From NCBI RefSeq assembly GCF_025567525.1, contig NZ_JAOQJY010000008.1:62001-126000 (forward strand): DNA of 64,000 bases. Reading direction: 5' to 3'. Under the pieces are notes generated by a model. The model was given only the letters and a program-made list of their open reading frames with translations, searched no databases and had not been told where the DNA came from. The position numbers and the translations under genes were made by a program. Within the stretch, counting starts at the first letter, position 1, and each line of letters opens with the position of its first letter. Below are positions 60,439-64,000 of the stretch, piece after piece. This DNA is from Gallintestinimicrobium propionicum (GTDB lineage: Bacteria > Bacillota > Clostridia > Lachnospirales > Lachnospiraceae).

Positions 60439-60876
60439 CTACAGACCAAGATATTTCTTAAATTCCGGCAGATATTTTCTGGATACATAATCCTTACAGC
60501 CGTTTTTCAGCTTCAGAAGAAGCGTTCCGTTAAATCCCGCTTCGATGCTGTCCAGATAGGAAAGATTGACCAGCGTGGATTTCGAAATCTGCATAAACTG
60601 CTTTCCAAGCTGCTTTTCTAATTCATAAAGTCTCTTTCTGGAACGATATTTTGAACACTTCCCAAAAAGAATCGTATCCCCGGCCTCCACACGCACCATA
60701 TAGATTTCCTCCGGCTGCAGAACGACGAGATTTTCCTCATTCTGCAGCACCGTGATCGGCGTTTCCTGCCGGCTGAAGCTTTCCATGATCTTCTGAATTT
60801 CGTCCGTTATTTTATCCGCATAAATGACTGCATACGGAATTCGGTATTCCGGTGAAAGTTCAATGCTCACTTTCAT
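60439..60876 (-). CDS. LytTR-type DNA-binding transcriptional regulator
   Basis: A 145-aa regulator consisting of a short N-terminal region and a LytTR domain (about residues 40-145: IYMVRVEAGDTILFGKCSKY, then QISKSTLVNLSYLDSIEAG, then VSRKYLPEFKKYL). There is no receiver domain, as usual for members paired with DUF3021. The start at 60876 has GGAGG seven bases upstream. Direct repeats of TTTTGTCAAC (minus-strand reading; 60898-60907 and 60950-60959) in its upstream region could be regulatory sites. Confidence 0.88.
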   Translation of the reverse strand: MKVSIELSPEYRIPYAVIYADKITDEIQKIMESFSRQETPITVLQNEENLVVLQPEEIYMVRVEAGDTILFGKCSKYRSRKRLYELEKQLGKQFMQISKSTLVNLSYLDSIEAGFNGTLLLKLKNGCKDYVSRKYLPEFKKYLGL

Positions 60877-61022
60877 GCCCAGACCTCCTTTCCTTTCGTT
60901 GACAAAAGCATACACGAAAACATGCGGTTTGTCTCAGGATCGGAGGTAAGTTGACAAAAAAGCACCCTCAAATGCACCTATGGGTTTGCTGCACAAATTT
61001 TCGTTTTTATCAAAAAAGGGGC

Positions 61023-61051
61023 TTGACAACCGGAGTATTTGTGAGTATGAT
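61023..61051 (+). promoter_or_regulatory. Sigma-70-type promoter of glnN
   Basis: A perfect TTGACA (61023-61028), a 17-bp spacer and TATGAT (61046-61051). Transcription would start about 61058, just before the hexaloop hairpin and terminator of the leader, leaving a leader of about 140 bases before the glnN ATG. Confidence 0.75.
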
Positions 61052-61060
61052 ACGTCACAT

Positions 61061-61104
61061 AAAGCAAAGGCGCTTTGGAGAATCTTCTCCGAAGTGCCTT
61101 TTTT
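61061..61104 (+). promoter_or_regulatory. Leader attenuator of glnN with ANTAR-type hexaloop hairpin
   Basis: AAGGCGCTTTGGAGA (61067-61081) and TCTCCGAAGTGCCTT (61086-61100) form a 15-bp stem with two G-U pairs, followed by TTTT: an intrinsic terminator between promoter and gene. Overlapping its 5' arm, AAAGC-AAAGGC-GCTTT (61061-61076) forms an alternative hairpin with a hexaloop bearing A1 and G4, the ANTAR-target signature. The two structures exclude each other. An upstream partner hairpin was not identified. Confidence 0.7.
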
Positions 61105-61200
61105 CGTTCTAAAGAATACCTTCTGCAGGACGAAACGTTTCGTCAGACAAAACACCGAAATGTACAATGCTTACCCTACAGTTGAAAGGAGATTTGATCT

Positions 61201-63300
61201 ATGTCAAAAAGTATTCCTGAAATTTACGGCAGCCTGGTCTTTAACGACAAAGTGATGCGGGAAAAGCTCCCCAAGGATATTTACAAAGCGCTGCGTAAAA
61301 CAATCGAAAATAACACCCATCTGGAACTGGATGTTGCCAATTCCGTTGCGGTTGCCATGAAGGAATGGGCAGTTGAGCACGGTGCTACCCATTATACGCA
61401 CTGGTTCCAGCCCATGACCGGTTTCACTGCTGAAAAGCATGACAGCTTCATCAGTCCGGTCGGAGATGGTCAGATCATCATGGATTTCTCCGGAAAAGAA
61501 CTGGTAAAGGGTGAACCCGATGCATCCAGCTTCCCGTCCGGCGGTCTGCGCGCTACTTTTGAAGCAAGAGGTTATACGGCATGGGATCCTACTTCTCCCG
61601 CTTTTATTAAAGATGGAACCCTTTACATTCCTACCGCTTTCTGTTCTTACAGCGGCGAAGCACTGGATAAAAAGACTCCTCTGCTGCGTTCCATGGAAAC
61701 TCTGAACACAGAGGCAGTCAAGATTCTGCAGCTGCTCGGAAACAAGGATGTTACAAGTGTTTCCACCACCATCGGTCCCGAGCAGGAGTATTTCCTGGTT
61801 GACAAAGCTCTGTATGAGCAGAGAAAAGATCTGATCTTTACCGGCAGAACTCTGTTCGGCGCAATGTCTCCCAAAGGTCAGGAAATGGAAGATCATTATT
61901 TCGGCGCATTAAAGCCCCGCGTATCCGCATACATGCATGATCTGGATGAAGAGCTCTGGAAGCTTGGCATCCCTGCAAAGACAAAGCATAACGAAGTTGC
62001 TCCTGCACAGCATGAGTTAGCTCCGATTTTCGACACGGCAAACGTTGCCGTCGATCACAATCAGCTGACGATGGAAGTCATGAAAAAAGTTGCTGACAAA
62101 CACGGTCTGGTATGCCTGCTCCATGAAAAACCCTTCGATGGTATCAATGGTTCCGGTAAACACAACAACTGGTCCATGATTACAAATACTGGTGTAAACC
62201 TGCTGGAGCCCGGACGTACTCCTGCTGAAAACGCACAGTTCCTGATTTTCCTGATGGCTGTCATCAAAGCGGTTGACGATTATGCAGATCTGCTGCGTAT
62301 CTCCGTTGCCAGCGCAGGAAATGATCATCGTCTCGGTGCAAACGAGGCGCCTCCGGCTATTATCTCCATCTTCCTTGGAGATGAGCTGACTGCTGTTCTG
62401 GATTCCATTGAAAATGATACCTTCTTTGGCAAGCATCCTCTTGTTCAGATGGATACCGGCGCAACTGTACTGCCTCATTTCTTTAAGGATAATACCGACA
62501 GAAACAGAACCTCACCCTTTGCATTTACCGGCAATAAATTTGAATTCAGAAGCCTTGGCTCTTCCAGCTCTGTGGCAGGTCCAAACATCATTTTAAATAC
62601 AGCTGTTGCAGAAGCACTGCGTCAGTTCTACGGAGAATTAAAGGCCTTCCCCGAAGATCAGATGGATGAAGCAGTTCGCGCTCTGGTAAAGAGAGCGATC
62701 CTGAAGCACAAAAAGGTTATCTTTAACGGCAACGGCTATTCTGACGAATGGGTTCAGGAGGCTGAAAAGCGCGGTCTGTACAACTTAAAGTCCACTCCTG
62801 ATGCGCTTCCTTATTTCATTCACGAGAAGAATATCGACCTGTTTACCAGCCATCACATCTTCTCCAAAGAAGAGATCTTCTCCAGATATGAAATTTTGCT
62901 GGAGACCTACAGCAAAACCATCCATATCGAAGCAAAGACCATGGAGGATATGGTTCGCCGCGATTTCCTGCCTGCCCTGATGACCTATACAGACGAGGTT
63001 GCAGCATCGATCTCCGCGAAAAAAGCAGTTCTTGCAACACTGCCCTGCACCGCACAGGAGAAACTGCTGACCACACTTTCCGGCTATTACGAAGCAATTT
63101 ATACCGCGGAAGAAAAGCTGGAAGCAGATCTTGCAACAGCAGAAGGCATGAGCGATCAGCCTGCCCTGTCCCTGTTCTATCACGAGACCATCCTGCCTGA
63201 TATGGATGCAGTCCGCAGCGCTGTAGATGCTGCAGAAACCTATATTCCTGACAGCATCCTGCCTTACCCGAACTACGAGAAGCTGCTGTTTTCCGTTTAA
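61201..63300 (+). CDS. glnN: Glutamine synthetase, type III
   Basis: Large GSIII enzyme (699 aa), an ammonia-assimilating dodecamer distinct from GSI. The N-terminus carries the GSIII-specific segments (IPEIYGSLVFNDKVM, then THWFQPMTGFTAEKHDSF). The catalytic domain has GPEQEYFLVD, NEVAPAQHELAP and GSGKHNNWSM, and the C-terminal domain is specific to GSIII. AGGAG lies nine bases before the ATG. It is separated from its promoter by the attenuator leader and followed 24 bp later by purF, a glutamine consumer. Confidence 0.96.
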   Translation: MSKSIPEIYGSLVFNDKVMREKLPKDIYKALRKTIENNTHLELDVANSVAVAMKEWAVEHGATHYTHWFQPMTGFTAEKHDSFISPVGDGQIIMDFSGKELVKGEPDASSFPSGGLRATFEARGYTAWDPTSPAFIKDGTLYIPTAFCSYSGEALDKKTPLLRSMETLNTEAVKILQLLGNKDVTSVSTTIGPEQEYFLVDKALYEQRKDLIFTGRTLFGAMSPKGQEMEDHYFGALKPRVSAYMHDLDEELWKLGIPAKTKHNEVAPAQHELAPIFDTANVAVDHNQLTMEVMKKVADKHGLVCLLHEKPFDGINGSGKHNNWSMITNTGVNLLEPGRTPAENAQFLIFLMAVIKAVDDYADLLRISVASAGNDHRLGANEAPPAIISIFLGDELTAVLDSIENDTFFGKHPLVQMDTGATVLPHFFKDNTDRNRTSPFAFTGNKFEFRSLGSSSSVAGPNIILNTAVAEALRQFYGELKAFPEDQMDEAVRALVKRAILKHKKVIFNGNGYSDEWVQEAEKRGLYNLKSTPDALPYFIHEKNIDLFTSHHIFSKEEIFSRYEILLETYSKTIHIEAKTMEDMVRRDFLPALMTYTDEVAASISAKKAVLATLPCTAQEKLLTTLSGYYEAIYTAEEKLEADLATAEGMSDQPALSLFYHETILPDMDAVRSAVDAAETYIPDSILPYPNYEKLLFSV

Positions 63301-63324
63301 AACAGCCGGAAGGGACACTTTAAA

Positions 63325-64000
63325 ATGAGTTTTTTTGATCCGGAACAAGAGGATAAACTGAAAGAGGAATGCGGCGTCTTCGGGATTTATAATCCCGATG
63401 GCAGCGCCGCTGCCCCTTCCATCTACTACGGGCTTTCTGCTCTGCAGCACCGCGGACAGGAAGCCTGCGGTATTGCCGTCTGTAACACAAATGGCCCGAA
63501 AGGAAATATCACCTGGCACAAAGACATGGGGCTTGTCAGCGAGGTATTTCATGAAGAATCCCTGGATTCCCTGAAGGGAAATATCGGCATCGGACACGTC
63601 CGCTACTCCACGACCGGCGCAAGCACCGTGGAAAATGCGCAGCCCCTCGTCTTAAACTATTTAAAAGGCACGCTTGCGCTTGCCCATAACGGCAACATCA
63701 CAAATGCATCCGAGCTCCGTCAGTCTCTTCAGGAGGGCGGCGCTATTTTCCGCTCTACGACAGACTCCGAGGTCATCGCCTGCGATATCGCACGGGAAAG
63801 AACCCACACCTCCTGTGTGGAAGATGCAATTTTACAGACTGCACGCAAATTAAAGGGCGGTTACGCTCTTGTCATCATCAGCCCCAGAAAACTGATCGGC
63901 GTCCGAGATCCGCTCGGTTTAAAACCATTATGTCTGGGCAAACGTGGTGACAGCTACATCCTTGCATCGGAAAGCTGCGCCCTGACAGCTGTAGACGCAG
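63325..64000 (+). CDS. purF: Amidophosphoribosyltransferase, 3' end outside window
   Basis: First committed step of purine synthesis: glutamine plus PRPP to phosphoribosylamine. A 15-residue propeptide precedes the N-terminal nucleophile Cys16 of the class II glutaminase domain (EECGVFGIYN). GLSALQHRGQEACGIAV, GIGHVRYSTTG and AHNGNITNA follow. About 225 residues are visible before the window ends. It begins 24 bp after glnN and is probably read from the same attenuated transcript. Confidence 0.95.
   Translation, partial: MSFFDPEQEDKLKEECGVFGIYNPDGSAAAPSIYYGLSALQHRGQEACGIAVCNTNGPKGNITWHKDMGLVSEVFHEESLDSLKGNIGIGHVRYSTTGASTVENAQPLVLNYLKGTLALAHNGNITNASELRQSLQEGGAIFRSTTDSEVIACDIARERTHTSCVEDAILQTARKLKGGYALVIISPRKLIGVRDPLGLKPLCLGKRGDSYILASESCALTAVDA

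Overview
The window looks like chromosome of an anaerobic, spore-forming gut Firmicute of the family Lachnospiraceae (Clostridia); genus not assignable from sequence alone. The reasons are a complete spoIIIAA-AH operon and spoIVB, the Gls24-nusB-xseAB-ispA-dxs-tlyA-nadK-argR-recN-spoIVB gene order typical of Clostridia, a type III glutamine synthetase, an ANTAR regulator beside glutamine synthetase, and a GH136/GH112 host-glycan locus. Ribosome binding sites are strong AGGAGG types, with many 4-bp ATGA stop/start overlaps and several TTG or GTG starts. Most genes lie on the minus strand. I see no rRNA, tRNA, CRISPR array, phage or complete insertion sequence.

Layout. 1-5.0 kb (minus): nucleobase permease (cut by the window edge) and a three-subunit xanthine-dehydrogenase-type molybdoenzyme. 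5.1-9.45 kb (plus, divergent): an ABC importer of the FecCD/BtuF type, a one-domain ModE-like regulator and a fused NTPase/MocA-like cytidylyltransferase. Together these read as a molybdenum uptake and cofactor-loading unit for the adjacent hydroxylase. 9.66-20.2 kb (minus): spoIVB, recN, argR, nadK, tlyA, dxs, ispA, xseB, xseA, nusB and an Asp23/Gls24 protein. 20.2-23.2 kb: transglutaminase-like lipoprotein and peptide-release factor 3. 23.4-31.6 kb: spoIIIAH to spoIIIAA, preceded by an overlapping Ca2+-type P-type ATPase gene whose upstream region carries a sigma-E-like promoter.

31.7-36 kb: aldehyde dehydrogenase, a radical SAM/SPASM protein of unknown substrate and a J-domain-like protein, separated by palindromic repeats. 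36.3-44.5 kb: a lacto-N-biose/galacto-N-biose type locus (substrate-binding lipoprotein, two permeases, helical helper subunit, GH136 lacto-N-biosidase, GH112 phosphorylase) with a divergent AraC regulator. 44.8-56.1 kb: a nitrogen-assimilation operon pyrG-gltB-gltD-glnA-ANTAR-dapL. 56.3-60.9 kb: cation/proton antiporter, a small lipoprotein, two decayed genes (an O-acetyltransferase and a cytidine deaminase), an acyl-CoA thioesterase and a LytTR/DUF3021 pair. 61-64 kb (plus): type III glutamine synthetase glnN and the start of purF.

Two things stand out. First, intergenic DNA is rich in structured repeats. A modular palindromic element occurs three times, always abutting the T-tract of an intrinsic terminator. 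A 43-bp hairpin occurs three times, with a diverged fourth copy. There are also a 113-bp duplication and a 152-bp tandem array built of several hairpins. Second, the pyrG-gltBD-glnA operon and glnN are both preceded by an intrinsic terminator whose 5' arm overlaps a small hairpin with a hexaloop of the ANTAR type (AAAGGG and AAAGGC). This suggests that the ANTAR protein encoded in the operon antiterminates both.
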